Assembly (NCBI GenBank): GCA_963825345.1
Contig: CAWGSQ010000010.1
Location: forward strand, 62,001 to 126,000
Length of the DNA: 64,000 bases
Source: JACVRW01 sp963825345
Lineage (GTDB): Bacteria; Actinomycetota; Thermoleophilia; Solirubrobacterales; Thermoleophilaceae
Direction: 5' to 3'
Part shown: piece after piece, positions 26,395 through 34,654 of the stretch
How positions within the stretch are numbered: position 1 is the first letter of the stretch
Layout of the letters: each line of letters opens with the position of its first letter
Translations under genes and position numbers: made by a program
The notes under the pieces: model-generated
Told to the model about the DNA's origin: nothing
Seen by the model: only the letters and a program-made list of their open reading frames with translations
The model's database searches: none

Positions 26395-28731
26395 CTAGGC
26401 CTCGGCTTCGGCGGCCTCACCGCGACGCGCGGCGTGGCCCAGCTCCACGGGAGCGGCGTGCAGCGCGCGCAGGCGCAGATCGCGCCAGGTCATGCCCTCG
26501 CGGACCAGCGCGGGCATGCCCATTCCGACCGCGGTCGCGATCTCCACGGCCTGGAGGATGATCCCGTATGCGAGCGCGTTCGTCTTGCCCACGCCGTACG
26601 CCGACAGCACGGCCACGCACGCGGCCTGGAAGACGCCGAGGTTCGAGGGCGTGGCGGGAAGCGCCGCCGTCACGTTCACCGCGAACAGCACCGCGGCCGC
26701 GGCACCGAGGCCGGCCTGATGGTCGAGGCCGAGCGCCACGAGCAGCACATAGCAGGCAAGCCACTGGATCCCCCAGGCGCTGAGCTGCATCACGGCCGCC
26801 CATCCGCCCAGCTTCGGCTTGCGGAAGACCTGGAGGCCCGTGCGCACCTGCACCATCGCGCCGCGCACGAGGGCGGCGGCCTGCTGCACGCGCTGGAAGC
26901 GACTCGGCTTGCCGCGCCGCAGCAGCCAGGGGGCCGAGAGCACGAGCGCGAGCACCACCACCGGCGCGAGCGTGGCGACCACGAGGGCGTCCTCGTTGCC
27001 CTGGAAGAGGCCGACGGTGTTGAACATCACGGCCCCGAGCACCACCAGGGCGAGCAGGTTCAGGAGCGTCTGCGAGACGAGCGTTCCGAGCACAATCGGG
27101 AAGCGGTCGCGCACGCGCCCCACGCGCCTCGCCACGATCAACGCGCGCGAGGGCTCGCCGAGCCGCGCGGGCAGCGTCGCGGACATCAGCACCCCGATCA
27201 TCGTTCCGCGCGCGGTGTCGCGGCGGCGGACGCGCGTGCCCGGCAGGGCCGCGCGCAGGATCGCGTTCCACGCCTCCGCGCGGAGCAGCATCGAGGCGCA
27301 CATCAGCGCGAAGGCCACGAGCACCCAGACCGGCGTGGCGGCCACGATCGCGCGCCCGATCGACTCGATCCCGAGCCGACGCAGCGCGAGCACGGTCAGG
27401 CCAGCGCCTGCCGCGACGCCGGCGGCCACGAGCACACGCCGGGCGGTGCGGGCGGCACGGCGGCGGCCCGCTGTGGGGTCCTTGGGCTCGAGCGATGGAA
27501 GCCGCTTCGGGCCCACGCGCGGGCCGGGCTCCGCGGGCGCGAAGCCGGCGCGCTGCGCCGCGCGCGCGATACGCCGCTCGGGCTGTGGCGCCTCGAGTGC
27601 CTCCTCGTAAACCTCGGTGACCTCGCGCGCAATGTTCGGCCACGCGAAGCGGTCGGCGCGCTCACGCGCGGCCTCGGCCATGCGCGCGCGCCTGTCGGGG
27701 TCGAAGGCCAGGGCGCGCAGCGTCTCGCCGAGGGCCACGGCGTCTCCCACCGGCACGAGCATGCTGTCCTCGTTGTGCCGAGCGACGTCACGGTAGCCCG
27801 CGATGTCGGAGGCCACGACCGGCGTGCCCGATGCAAAGGCCTCGGTGAGCACCATGCCGAAGCTCTCGCCGCCGAGCGACGGCGCGCACAGCAGATCCGC
27901 CTCGCCGAGCAGGCGCCACTTCTCGGCGTCGTCCACCTGGCCCGCGAGCTCCACGCCCTCGGGCTCGAGCAGGAAGGGCGCGACCTCCTCGGCCGTGGGC
28001 CCCGCCACGGTGAGCCGCGCCTGCACGCCCGCGCCGCGCAGCGCCTCGAAGGCACGCAGCAGCACCGGCAGGCCCTTCCTCTCCTCGGCGCGGCCGACGA
28101 ACAGCAGCTTCAGCTCCTCGTGCGGGCGAAGGTGGTTCGGCCGGGCCGCGGACAGATCCACGCCGTTCGGCACGATCCGGTAGCGCCCGCCGTAGAAGCG
28201 CCGCGCCGTCCAGCGCGCCGCCTCCGAGACCGCGATGCGAGCGCTCAACTTCGAGTAGAGCCGCCGGGCGCCCAGGAAGTTGGCCGTGAACTTGCTCACA
28301 CCCGCGCCGGTGGCGTAGGTGTGGAAGGTGGCCACCACCGGCACGCGCGCCGTCTCCGTGGCGTACCAGGACACCACGGGCACGTTCGGCTCGTGCACGT
28401 GGACCAAGTCGTAGTTGCCGCTGTGCAGCTCGCGCCTCAGGACGCCGATCGTCTCGCCCAGCGGCCCCGTCAGGTTCGTCACGGCGCCGTTCATCGGCAG
28501 CCCGAACGTCCGGCCGAGCGGGATCACGTAATCGGGCAGGGGCCGGGGCTGCGGCGAAGCGCCGCGGTGGAGTACACGTGCCCAACGGTCGTCGGGGTCG
28601 TACGGCGCCAAAAGCCGGACCTCGTGGCCCAGCCCGGTCAGCTCTTCGGCCAGAGCCTCCACATGACGCCCGACGCCACCGGGATACGTGTACGAATACG
28701 GCGAAACGAGCGCTACACGCACGGAGGCCAT
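26395..28731 (-). CDS. GT4 glycosyltransferase fused to a lysylphosphatidylglycerol-synthase-type (UPF0104) membrane domain
   Basis: 778 residues from ATG 28731. Residues 1-380 are a GT-B glycosyltransferase of family GT4, close to PimA-type phosphatidylinositol mannosyltransferases: the Gly-rich loop GGVGRH (18-23), the sugar-nucleotide site GRAEERKG (213-220), and the E-x7-E motif ESFGMVLTE (289-297). A basic linker (about 385-430) leads to 6-8 membrane spans (about 432-740), the flippase-like domain of MprF/AglD relatives. The fusion suggests that a lipid-linked sugar is made and moved by one protein, probably in envelope glycolipid synthesis; acceptor and sugar are unknown. It is divergent from hemQ with 21 bp between; a TAGTGT box (28742-28747) lies 10 nt before the ATG. 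Confidence 0.93.
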   Translation of the reverse strand: MASVRVALVSPYSYTYPGGVGRHVEALAEELTGLGHEVRLLAPYDPDDRWARVLHRGASPQPRPLPDYVIPLGRTFGLPMNGAVTNLTGPLGETIGVLRRELHSGNYDLVHVHEPNVPVVSWYATETARVPVVATFHTYATGAGVSKFTANFLGARRLYSKLSARIAVSEAARWTARRFYGGRYRIVPNGVDLSAARPNHLRPHEELKLLFVGRAEERKGLPVLLRAFEALRGAGVQARLTVAGPTAEEVAPFLLEPEGVELAGQVDDAEKWRLLGEADLLCAPSLGGESFGMVLTEAFASGTPVVASDIAGYRDVARHNEDSMLVPVGDAVALGETLRALAFDPDRRARMAEAARERADRFAWPNIAREVTEVYEEALEAPQPERRIARAAQRAGFAPAEPGPRVGPKRLPSLEPKDPTAGRRRAARTARRVLVAAGVAAGAGLTVLALRRLGIESIGRAIVAATPVWVLVAFALMCASMLLRAEAWNAILRAALPGTRVRRRDTARGTMIGVLMSATLPARLGEPSRALIVARRVGRVRDRFPIVLGTLVSQTLLNLLALVVLGAVMFNTVGLFQGNEDALVVATLAPVVVLALVLSAPWLLRRGKPSRFQRVQQAAALVRGAMVQVRTGLQVFRKPKLGGWAAVMQLSAWGIQWLACYVLLVALGLDHQAGLGAAAAVLFAVNVTAALPATPSNLGVFQAACVAVLSAYGVGKTNALAYGIILQAVEIATAVGMGMPALVREGMTWRDLRLRALHAAPVELGHAARRGEAAEAEA

Positions 28732-28741
28732 GCTATCGGCC

Positions 28742-28747
28742 ACACTA
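28742..28747 (-). promoter_or_regulatory. Candidate -10 box of the glycosyltransferase fusion
   Basis: TAGTGT on the minus strand ends 10 nt before the ATG at 28731. It is embedded in a small palindrome, CACAC-TAGTC-GTGTG (28741-28755), that also covers the hemQ start, so a regulator bound there would affect both genes. Confidence 0.4.
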
Positions 28748-28752
28748 GTCGT

Positions 28753-29451
28753 GTGACTGAGGAGCGCAACTACGTGAAATACACCTTTCTGAAGGTGGAT
28801 CCCGCTTGGCGCCTGCGCTCGAGCGAGGAACGGGCGGCCGATAAGCGCGAGTTTGCGGCCGCTTGTAGCGCATTTGCGGACGAGCACTACCTGCGCGCCT
28901 ACTCGCTCGTGGGCACGCGCGGCGACAGCGACCTGATGATTCGATCCATATCTCGGACGCTCGAGCCGATCCACGAGCTGCACGTTCTGCTGAACCAGAG
29001 CGGGCTGATGCGCCACGCGACGATCCCGCACTCGTTCCTGGCGATGACAAAGGAGTCGCCCTACTCGGACGAGCCGGACAAGCCGCTCGGCCCCCGCGAG
29101 GGGGCGGACTCGAAGTACCTGATCGTCTACCCGATGTGGAAGACGCGCGAGTGGTACCGGCTCGCTCCCGAGGAGCGCATGCGGATCATGCGCGGCCACA
29201 TCGAGGTGGCGCGGCGCTTCACCGGGATCGAGACGAACACCGCCTACTCGTTTGGCCTCGACGACCAGGAGTTCGTGGTCGCGTTCGACGCGGACGATCC
29301 GGCCGAGTTCCTCGACCTGGTCCACGAGCTGCGCGCCACCGAGTCGAGCACCTACACGGCCTCCGAGACGCCGATCTTCACGTGCATCCGCCTGTCGGTG
29401 GAGCGAGCGCTCGACGCGTTGGACGGCGAGGCCGTCAGGGCGCCGGCGTAG
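28753..29451 (+). CDS. hemQ: Coproheme decarboxylase / HemQ (chlorite-dismutase fold)
   Basis: 232 residues from GTG 28753. It catalyses the final step of the coproporphyrin-dependent heme pathway of Gram-positive bacteria, decarboxylating coproheme to heme b. Family marks: a Tyr-x3-Lys catalytic segment YPMWK (126-130) and the proximal heme-ligand region MRGHIEVARRF with His149. True chlorite dismutases carry a distal Arg and are usually found with chlorate genes; neither is indicated here. No other heme gene lies in the window. Its end overlaps convergent fprA by 17 bp. Confidence 0.93.
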   Translation: MTEERNYVKYTFLKVDPAWRLRSSEERAADKREFAAACSAFADEHYLRAYSLVGTRGDSDLMIRSISRTLEPIHELHVLLNQSGLMRHATIPHSFLAMTKESPYSDEPDKPLGPREGADSKYLIVYPMWKTREWYRLAPEERMRIMRGHIEVARRFTGIETNTAYSFGLDDQEFVVAFDADDPAEFLDLVHELRATESSTYTASETPIFTCIRLSVERALDALDGEAVRAPA

Positions 29452-30838
29452 CGGCCTTCGCGGCTTCGAGCAGCTCGTCGAAGGAGCACAGCTTCACGCG
29501 CGGGCGGCCGTGCGGCTCGCCCGCCTCGCGCTCTGCGAGATCCACGGCCTGCCAGCCGGCGTAGCTCACGGCTTCCGGCTGGCGCTCGGCGAGCAGCGCG
29601 TCGAGGGAGTCGCGCTCGGGGTCGCTCGGCGCGGGCAGGTTCCCGGCGTCGAGGTCCTCGAGCAGCACGTCCACCGTCTCCTGGGCGTCCCGCTTGTTGG
29701 TGCCGATGATGCCGGTGGGCCCGCGCTTGATCCAGCCGACCGCGTACTCGCCGGTCCGCTCGAGGACGCGGCCACGGTCGTTGGGGATCACGCAGCGACT
29801 TTCGTCGAAGGGCACTCCCTCGACCCTCGTGCCGCGGTAGCCGATCGACCGGAACACGAGACCGCAGTCCAGCTCCTCGGTGACCTCGGTGGCGCGCGGT
29901 CTCACCGCGCCGGTGTCGTCCTCGACCAGCTCGTTGTGGACGATGCGGATGCCCTCCACCCGCTCCTCCCCCAGGATCTCCACCGGGGACACGAGGAAGC
30001 GCAGCATGATCCGGCGCCGCTTCCCGAGCGGCTCGCGCGTGGCGTACCCGCCGAGGATGTCCACGTTCTTCTTCGCGGTGGTGTGCGCGGCCTCGCTCTC
30101 GATGAAGGCCTTGGAGAGCGGGTCGAGCTCGGCGTCGCCTGGGTCCACGTACACGTCGGCGTCGGTCATGTCGCCCAGCTCCAGCAGCTCCGGGTTCGTG
30201 AACGCCGCCTGCGCCGGGCCGCGCCTGCCGAGCACCACGATCTCCGTCACGTTCGACTCCGCGAGCACCTCGAGCGCGTGGTCGGCCACGTCGGTCTCGG
30301 CCAGCTCCTCGCGGGTGAGCGCGAGCATGCGCGCCACGTCGGCGGCCACGTTGCCGTTGCCGACCACGATTGCGCGCTCCGCGGAGAGGTCGAACTCGAG
30401 GTCGCGGTAGTCGGGATGGCCGTTGTACCAGGCCACGAACTCGGTGGCGGCCCAGCTTCCGGGCAGGTCCTCGCCGGGGATCTCCATGCGCCGGTCGGTC
30501 TGTGCGCCGACCGCGTAGATCACAGCGTGGTAGCGGTCCGTGAGGTCGTCGTGGAAGAGGTCGCGGCCGAGCTCGACGTTGCCGTAGAAGCGGAACTCGG
30601 GGTGCTCGGCGGTCTTCTCGTAGACGCGGCTGACCGCCTTGATGTTCGGGTGGTCGGGCGCGACCCCGGCGCGAACGAGGCCCCACGGGGTGGGGAGCCG
30701 GTCGAACATGTCGACCTGCACGCAGAGGTCGGGATGCGACTTGCACTTCAGCAGGTGGCCGGCTGCGTAGAAGCCGGCCGGCCCGGAGCCGACGATCGCC
30801 ACTCTCAGCGGCTGCTCGGTTGTTCCAATCGCTGCCAT
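29435..30838 (-). CDS. fprA: Ferredoxin/adrenodoxin-type NADP+ reductase, FprA-like
   Basis: 467 residues from ATG 30838. It is a two-dinucleotide-binding flavoprotein that passes electrons between NADPH and ferredoxin, for example for cytochrome P450s or Fe-S enzymes. The FAD site is VGSGPAGFYAA (about 16-26). The family block RLPTPWGLVRAGVAPDH identifies the adrenodoxin-reductase group, and the NADP site is VVGNGNVAAD (about 153-162). The C-terminal motif WIKRGPTGIIGTNK is also typical. No ferredoxin gene is adjacent. A longer GTG-type start to 30922 is open but adds an Arg/Pro-rich stretch unlike the family. Confidence 0.95.
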   Translation of the reverse strand: MAAIGTTEQPLRVAIVGSGPAGFYAAGHLLKCKSHPDLCVQVDMFDRLPTPWGLVRAGVAPDHPNIKAVSRVYEKTAEHPEFRFYGNVELGRDLFHDDLTDRYHAVIYAVGAQTDRRMEIPGEDLPGSWAATEFVAWYNGHPDYRDLEFDLSAERAIVVGNGNVAADVARMLALTREELAETDVADHALEVLAESNVTEIVVLGRRGPAQAAFTNPELLELGDMTDADVYVDPGDAELDPLSKAFIESEAAHTTAKKNVDILGGYATREPLGKRRRIMLRFLVSPVEILGEERVEGIRIVHNELVEDDTGAVRPRATEVTEELDCGLVFRSIGYRGTRVEGVPFDESRCVIPNDRGRVLERTGEYAVGWIKRGPTGIIGTNKRDAQETVDVLLEDLDAGNLPAPSDPERDSLDALLAERQPEAVSYAGWQAVDLAEREAGEPHGRPRVKLCSFDELLEAAKAATPAP

Positions 30839-30872
30839 TGCGAGCCCACGAGTGTAGGCATCGCGAAGTTCG

Positions 30873-32207
30873 TTACGAGGCGGCGGGGCCCTCTGGGGCC
30901 TGATCCGGCTCCGAGGAGTCATCCTCGGCTGCGTCGGCCATCACGAGGTCGATCGCGGAGACCGTCTCTACCGACTTGAGGGTCATCGGCTCGTCGGCGG
31001 GCTCGTCCTCGCCGGGCTCGGCCTGGGCGGCGACAACGTCATGCGCAAGCTGCTCGAGCGAGGGCGTGGAGGCCTCCGGAAGCTCGTCCTCGGCGGACTC
31101 GTCGACCTGGACCACCGCGAGCGGCGGGGCGGGCTCGTCCTCGACAGCCTCGTCCTCGACGTCCTCGACGATCGTGAGCGCGGCCACCGGCTCGTCCTCG
31201 ACCGGCGCAACCAGCGCGACCGGAACCGGGGGCGCGTCCTCGACCGACTGAAGCCTGACCGGCTCGACGACCTCGTCCTCGACCGGAGCGACCTCGTCCT
31301 CGACCGGGGCGACGTACGCGTCCTCGACCGGAGCGACCTCTTCCTCGACCGGGGCGACGTACGCGTCCTCGACCGGAGCGACCTCGTCCTCTACCGGGGC
31401 GATGTACTCGACCGCTGCGACGGGCTCGTCCTCGACGACCTCGTCAGCGACAGGCTCGACGACCTCGTCAGCGACCGGCTCGACGTACTCGACGGGCTCG
31501 TCCTGGACCGGTTCGACGACCTCGTCGGCGACCGGCTCGGTGTAAGCGACAGGCTCGTCCTCGACAGGCTCTTCCTCGACGACCTCGTCCTCGACCGGCT
31601 CGGCGTCCTCGACGGGCTCGTCCTCGGCCATCGGCGGATCGAACGGGCGCATCTCGGGCGCGGCGGGTGCCTCGGGTGCGGCCAGGTCCTCCATAGGGAC
31701 GGCCTCGTCCTCGACGGACTCCTCGGCCGGAGCGGCGACGGGGGCCGGCGGCGCGTAGGGCGTGGCCGACGCGTCGACGATCATCGTGCCGGCGGCAAGG
31801 TCACCGAGGCGCTGACGGCGCTGGCCGGTGGCCAGCATCACGATCAGACCCACGATGTAGAGACCGATGCCATCGACCACGCGCAGAACGGTGCGCACGG
31901 CGACCTCGCGCATTCCGGCCGGGCGGCCGTCGGCGAGCACGACACGGAGCTTCATCAGCTTCTTGCCCACGGTCTGTCCGTCGCCGGACTCCATGGCGAA
32001 GTGGTAGTAGAGCGCCCAGCCCAGGATCACGGCGCCGAGAGCGCCGCGGATCTCGCCCGTATCGCTCGAAAGCGCGTCGGCGGCGAAAAGGATCACGAGT
32101 GAGCCGGCGAGCACAATCCCGAGGTCCACGAGAGCCGCCAGAACACGGCGGTTGTCGAGCTTGGGACCGCTGATGGAAGCTGTAGATACCTGTGCGGTGG
32201 CGTTCAT
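30873..32207 (-). CDS. RDD-family membrane protein with long acidic PVEDE repeat tail
   Basis: 444 residues from ATG 32207 (GTG 32225 adds six). Residues 20-150 form an RDD domain of about three membrane helices with the family marks NRRVLAALVDL and GQTVGKKLMKLRVV. From about 160 onward the protein is a low-complexity cytoplasmic or surface tail. It is dominated by Val-Glu-Asp-Glu-Pro and includes near-perfect 15-residue repeats of the form VAPVEDAYVAPVEEE. The net charge is strongly negative with almost no Lys/Arg. RDD proteins are transporters or membrane scaffolds of mostly unknown function; the tail could bind cations or basic partners. No neighbour suggests a pathway. Confidence 0.82.
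   Translation of the reverse strand: MNATAQVSTASISGPKLDNRRVLAALVDLGIVLAGSLVILFAADALSSDTGEIRGALGAVILGWALYYHFAMESGDGQTVGKKLMKLRVVLADGRPAGMREVAVRTVLRVVDGIGLYIVGLIVMLATGQRRQRLGDLAAGTMIVDASATPYAPPAPVAAPAEESVEDEAVPMEDLAAPEAPAAPEMRPFDPPMAEDEPVEDAEPVEDEVVEEEPVEDEPVAYTEPVADEVVEPVQDEPVEYVEPVADEVVEPVADEVVEDEPVAAVEYIAPVEDEVAPVEDAYVAPVEEEVAPVEDAYVAPVEDEVAPVEDEVVEPVRLQSVEDAPPVPVALVAPVEDEPVAALTIVEDVEDEAVEDEPAPPLAVVQVDESAEDELPEASTPSLEQLAHDVVAAQAEPGEDEPADEPMTLKSVETVSAIDLVMADAAEDDSSEPDQAPEGPAAS
31262..31410. repeat. 45-bp tandem repeats encoding the acidic tail
   Basis: The unit built from two halves, CTCGTCCTCGACCGGGGCGA and TACGCGTCCTCGACCGGAGC, recurs about three times in register here, and degenerate CTCGTCCTCGACCGG motifs continue out to about 31620. 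The repeat length is a multiple of three, so copy-number change would keep the RDD frame open. Confidence 0.7.
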
Positions 32208-32267
32208 CACGAACAGCATCGGCACGCACGCCGCCGAAATTGAGCGTTGAGGTGCATCATCCCGCGT

Positions 32268-33776
32268 GTGGAGCGGGTCGCCGTCATAGACATGGGGTCA
32301 AACTCCTGGCGTCTCGTGGTGTTCGGATACATGCCCGGAACGGCCTGGTGGAGCCTTGTCGACGAGATCCGCGAGGCGGTGCGCATCGGCGCAGGGATGG
32401 GCGACGAGGGAGTGCTGCGAGCCGACCGCGTGGACCGCGCACTCCACACCGCAGCGGTGTTCTCGGCCTTCTGCCAGGCCACCGGTGTGGATGAGGTGGT
32501 GGCGGTGGCCACCAGCGCGATCCGCGACGCCAGCAACGGCGCGGAGCTGCTCGCCGAGATCAAGCGCAGCACCGGCCTCGAGGCCCGCGTGATCACTGGG
32601 GCCGAGGAGGCCCGCTACGGGTGGCTCGCCATGGCTAACTCCACGACGATCGAGGAGGGGTTCGGGCTCGACATCGGCGGCGGCAGCATCCAGGGGATGA
32701 GGATCGAGGGCCGGCGGCTCGCCGAGGCGCAGTCGCTCCCGCTCGGCGCCGTGCGGGTGAGCGAGCGCTTCCTGCCCGAGGAGGAGGCCAGCTCGAAGCA
32801 GATGAAGGCGCTGCGCGCCCACGTTGCCGGAGAGCTCGAGCAGCTCGGGTGGTGGAGCGGCGGCGGACGGCTCGTCGGCATCGGCGGGACGATCCGCAAC
32901 CTCGCCGCGGCGGCGATGAAGCGGCTCGACATCCCGGGCATCGACGTCCAGGGCTTCCAGCTCACCCGCGAGGCCGTCGAGCAGCTGATCGAGGAGCTGG
33001 CCGATCGGCCGGTCTCGAAGCGAGCCCAGGTCAAGGGCATCAAGTACGACCGCGCCGACGTGATCCTGGGCGGAGCGCTCGTGCTCGCCACGGCGCTTGA
33101 GGAGGGCGGATTCGACTCCATCGAGGTCACCGAGGCGGGGCTGCGCGAGGGAATCTTCTTCGAGCGGCTGCTCGGCGAGGGCGAGCTGTTCGACGACGTG
33201 CGCGTCGAGTCGGTCGAGAACCTCGCGCAGCGCTTCGAGCACCACGGTGAGCACGACCTGCACGTGTGGGCGCTGTCGCGCTCGATGTTCGACGGCCTCG
33301 CCGAGGCCGGCCTGCACGACTTCGGCGCCGAGGAGCGCGAGCTGCTCTGGGCCGCGTGCCTGCTGCACGACATCGGCGTGGCCGTGAACTACGACGACCA
33401 CCACCGCCACTCGCACTACCTCACGCTGAACGCGGGCCTGCCCGGGTTCGACCCGCGCGAGCTGATCCTGATCGGCCTGGTGGCCCGCTACCACCGCAAG
33501 GGCGCGCCGGACGCCTCCGAGCTCGGCGACCTCGCGCAGCCGGGCGACGACGACCGCCTGCGCCTCCTCTGCGGAGTGATCCGCCTTGCCGAGCAGCTCG
33601 AGCGCAGCCGCGACCAGGCCATCACCGACGTGCGCGTGTCGGTGAACGGCGGCGGCGTGACCCTCGACGCCGCCACCAACCCGGCGCTCGACGCGACCGT
33701 CCCGATCTGGGCGGCTCGCCGCAACGCGGACCTGCTGGCCGAGGCGCTCGGCCGCGAGGTCGAGATCTCGGCCTAG
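32268..33776 (+). CDS. Ppx/GppA-family phosphatase with C-terminal HD domain
   Basis: About 502 residues from GTG 32268 (TTG 32247 is an alternative). The actin-like ASKHA fold begins IDMGSNSWRLVVF (phosphate-1 motif) and carries ATSAIRDASN and DIGGGSIQ (phosphate-2), as in exopolyphosphatase/guanosine pentaphosphate phosphohydrolase. The C-terminal domain has an HD motif LLHDIGVAV and further His (HHRHSHY), typical of the long Ppx/GppA type. It should hydrolyse polyphosphate and/or pppGpp; which cannot be told. The stop overlaps the convergent FAH gene by 4 bp. Confidence 0.92.
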   Translation: MERVAVIDMGSNSWRLVVFGYMPGTAWWSLVDEIREAVRIGAGMGDEGVLRADRVDRALHTAAVFSAFCQATGVDEVVAVATSAIRDASNGAELLAEIKRSTGLEARVITGAEEARYGWLAMANSTTIEEGFGLDIGGGSIQGMRIEGRRLAEAQSLPLGAVRVSERFLPEEEASSKQMKALRAHVAGELEQLGWWSGGGRLVGIGGTIRNLAAAAMKRLDIPGIDVQGFQLTREAVEQLIEELADRPVSKRAQVKGIKYDRADVILGGALVLATALEEGGFDSIEVTEAGLREGIFFERLLGEGELFDDVRVESVENLAQRFEHHGEHDLHVWALSRSMFDGLAEAGLHDFGAEERELLWAACLLHDIGVAVNYDDHHRHSHYLTLNAGLPGFDPRELILIGLVARYHRKGAPDASELGDLAQPGDDDRLRLLCGVIRLAEQLERSRDQAITDVRVSVNGGGVTLDAATNPALDATVPIWAARRNADLLAEALGREVEISA

Positions 33777-34621
33777 GCGAGTCGCGTCTCGAGCACGCCG
33801 AGCTGCGGCGAGCTGATCACGACCTCGTCGCCCGGCTTCAGCCACACCTTCGGATCGCGCAGGCTGCCCACGCCCGCCGGCGTGCCCGTGGAAACCACGT
33901 CGCCGGGCTGGAGTGTCATCAGCTTCGACAGGTACGCGATCAGCGCCGGCACGGAGTGGAAGAGGTCGGCCGTCGAGCTCTTCTGCATCAGCTCGCCGTT
34001 GAGCGTCAGCTCGATCTCGATCCCGTCGTGGGAACCCGCCTCGTCCGGCGTCACGAGCGCGGGACCGCACGGCGCCGCGCCGTCGAAGGTCTTGCCCGGC
34101 ATCCACTGCGGCGTCTTGAACTGGTAGTCGCGCGCCGAGAGGTCGTTCAGGAGCGTGTAGCCCGCCACGTGGTCCATGGCCTGCTCCTCGGACACGTCCT
34201 TGCAGCGATCGCGGATCACGAACGCCACCTCGGCCTCGTAGTCCACGCGCTCGCTCCAGGGCGGCAGCGGAACGGTGGCGCCCGGCGCCGCGAGCGCGTT
34301 GCGGAACTTCGCGAAGAAGGTGGGCGTCTCGGGCGGCTCGGCGCCCTGCTCCTCCGCGTGAGCGCGGTAGTTCAGGCCGATGCAGATGATCTTCCCGGGC
34401 CGCGTGACGGGCGGAAGCAGGGGGATGCCGTCCACCGGAACGCCCTCGTCGCCGTCCACCGGCTCGACCTCCGGAAGCAGCCCGCCCTCGAGGATCGCCT
34501 CGACGGTGCGGTCGTCGGCGCGGACGTGCGCGAACGCCTCTCCCCAGATGTCATAGACGCGTCCGTCGCGAAGCAATGCCGCGCGAGGATGGCCGCCGGC
34601 CTCGAAGCTCACCAGTCTCAT
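33773..34621 (-). CDS. Fumarylacetoacetate hydrolase-family protein
   Basis: 282 residues. Its FAH core begins at about residue 75 (KIICIGLNYRAHAEE). Metal-site acids are in the YEAEVAFVI segment and LLNDLSARDYQ, and the final motif is GDVVSTGTPAGVG. The size and motifs fit acylpyruvate hydrolases, 2-hydroxyhepta-2,4-diene-1,7-dioate isomerases and related C-C hydrolases of aromatic catabolism. True fumarylacetoacetase is longer. Homogentisate dioxygenase is in the same window but 28 kb away, so a pathway link is only possible. Divergent from the ABC1 kinase gene; a TAGGCT box lies 9 nt before the ATG. Confidence 0.93.
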   Translation of the reverse strand: MRLVSFEAGGHPRAALLRDGRVYDIWGEAFAHVRADDRTVEAILEGGLLPEVEPVDGDEGVPVDGIPLLPPVTRPGKIICIGLNYRAHAEEQGAEPPETPTFFAKFRNALAAPGATVPLPPWSERVDYEAEVAFVIRDRCKDVSEEQAMDHVAGYTLLNDLSARDYQFKTPQWMPGKTFDGAAPCGPALVTPDEAGSHDGIEIELTLNGELMQKSSTADLFHSVPALIAYLSKLMTLQPGDVVSTGTPAGVGSLRDPKVWLKPGDEVVISSPQLGVLETRLA

Positions 34622-34630
34622 GGGAGCGGC

Positions 34631-34646
34631 AGCCTACGCGTACTCT
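34631..34646. promoter_or_regulatory. Divergent -10 boxes for the FAH and ABC1 kinase genes
   Basis: TAGGCT on the minus strand (34631-34636) ends 9 nt before the FAH ATG. TACTCT on the plus strand (34641-34646) ends 8 nt before the ABC1 kinase ATG. No SD sequence precedes either start. The 33-bp intergenic space cannot hold both full promoters unless their -35 regions lie inside the opposite gene. Confidence 0.5.
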
Positions 34647-34654
34647 CATCGTCG

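Noticed and set aside
28741..28755. CACACTAGTCGTGTG as a defined operator
   Set aside because: Only 5-bp arms, centred on start codons; not strong enough to list as more than a possible site.
28753..29451. Chlorite dismutase for (per)chlorate respiration
   Set aside because: No perchlorate genes nearby and the sequence has the YPMWK and GH marks of HemQ/coproheme decarboxylase.
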